A stretch of 6,047 bases of DNA from an uncultured Carnobacterium sp. Its GTDB lineage: Bacteria; Bacillota; Bacilli; Lactobacillales; Aerococcaceae. The translations under genes were made by a program, and so were the position numbers. Position 1 is the first letter of the stretch, and each line of letters begins with the position of its first letter. The stretch spans positions 1 through 6,047 of the forward strand of contig CALCML010000198.1 of NCBI GenBank assembly GCA_937967765.1, written 5' to 3'. The notes under the pieces are model-generated. The model saw only the letters and a program-made list of their open reading frames with translations, did no database searches and was not told where the DNA came from. This document shows positions 5,525 to 6,047 of the stretch, piece by piece.

Positions 5525-6047
5525 ATTTACAGGGGCAAGTTGTTAAATGGTCGTTTACCATACCAACAGATTGCATAAAGGAGTAGACAATCGTTGGGCC
5601 CACAAATTTAAAGCCTTCTTTGAGAAGAGCCTTGCGGAACGTTTCAGCAAGGGACGTAAAGGCTGGAACTTCTGCCATAGTAGTGTATTCATTGATGATA
5701 GGTTTGTTGTCAACAAAGCTCCAACAGAAAGCGTCAAAGCTACCATACTTTTCTTGAATCGCAAGAATTGCGTTGGCGTTTGCGATAGCGGCACGAATCT
5801 TCAGTTGATTGCGAATAATGCCTTCATTTTGAAGAAGAGATTGAACTTTAGCTTCGTCGTACTTAGCAACCATTTGGATATCGAAGTTGTCAAAAGCCTC
5901 TCTGAAGTTTTCGCGTTTATTGAGAATCGTAGCCCAGCTAAGGCCTGCTTGCATCGTTTCCAAGGTCAATCGTTCGAAGAGAGCTTGGTCATCGTGGCAA
6001 GGGACACCCCATTCGTTATCGTGGTAATCCATCATCTTTTGTGAGTG
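5523..6047 (-). CDS. tag: DNA-3-methyladenine glycosylase I (Tag), 5' end cut by window
   Basis: Tag removes 3-methyladenine from alkylated DNA in base excision repair. The frame stays open to the right edge and reads HSQKMMDYHDNEWGVP, so the ATG codons at 6030-6035 are internal methionines. By comparison with E. coli Tag (187 residues) only about eight N-terminal residues are missing. In E. coli numbering the visible residues include Y16 and H17 (YHDNEWG), E38 and W46 (LETMQAGLSW), and the C-terminal zinc ligands H175 and C179 (HLTTC). The remaining zinc ligand, Cys4, would lie beyond the edge. The helix-hairpin-helix glycosylase core is otherwise complete and undisturbed. It is convergent with the Imm51 gene and shares its terminator; its promoter is outside the window. 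Confidence 0.95.
   Translation of the reverse strand, partial: HSQKMMDYHDNEWGVPCHDDQALFERLTLETMQAGLSWATILNKRENFREAFDNFDIQMVAKYDEAKVQSLLQNEGIIRNQLKIRAAIANANAILAIQEKYGSFDAFCWSFVDNKPIINEYTTMAEVPAFTSLAETFRKALLKEGFKFVGPTIVYSFMQSVGMVNDHLTTCPCK

Noticed and set aside
5547..6044. Long open frame on the plus strand opposite tag (165 codons)
   Set aside because: It lies fully antisense to a well-conserved glycosylase with intact catalytic and zinc residues, has no suitable ribosome site, and its product resembles nothing I know.

Overview
The window is AT-rich, with dense short-spaced genes, AGGAG-type ribosome binding sites, GTG and TTG starts and T-tailed hairpin terminators. Together with a CopY-type repressor and a class Ib ribonucleotide reductase operon of the nrdI-nrdE-nrdF type, this points to a low-GC Gram-positive of the order Lactobacillales. 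The protein sequences look like the Carnobacteriaceae/Enterococcaceae side of that order (a Granulicatella-like organism is possible), but this placement is from memory of family sequences and is not decisive.

Layout, left to right. Positions 1-219 hold no gene, only two hairpins that look like terminators. A copY-type copper-responsive repressor (220-660, minus) has a Cys-rich C-terminus followed by five native histidines; no copper pump or chaperone gene is visible beside it. The 257-base divergent region (661-917) carries a good copY promoter and, for the other direction, a pair of NrdR-like boxes and a promoter with a perfect TATAAT. Then comes the operon nrdI (GTG start), nrdE (TTG start, overlapping nrdI) and nrdF, closed by a strong terminator at 4503-4535.

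Positions 4536-5113 are the unusual part. They hold a roughly 194-base imperfect palindrome (4545-4738) with two inner hairpins, followed by two diverged direct copies of a roughly 96-base segment (4760-4855 and 4949-5043) that are 189 bases apart. Read on the minus strand, both copies preserve a Shine-Dalgarno-like GAGGGG, a start codon and the start of the same short peptide, so they look like remains of a duplicated small gene or a degenerate repeat element. The right arm of the palindrome has a recognisable counterpart before the second copy, so the whole stretch may be one decayed array.

Downstream are a lone Imm51-family immunity protein gene (5114-5482, plus) with no toxin gene in view, a near-perfect bidirectional terminator shared with the convergent gene, and tag, encoding DNA-3-methyladenine glycosylase I (minus), which runs off the right edge missing only about eight residues.

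The RNR genes form one working unit: NrdE is the catalytic subunit, NrdF carries the metal/tyrosyl radical cofactor, NrdI is the flavodoxin that supplies the oxidant for assembling the manganese form of that cofactor, and NrdR would repress the set when dATP is plentiful. CopY, Imm51 and Tag are functionally independent neighbours.
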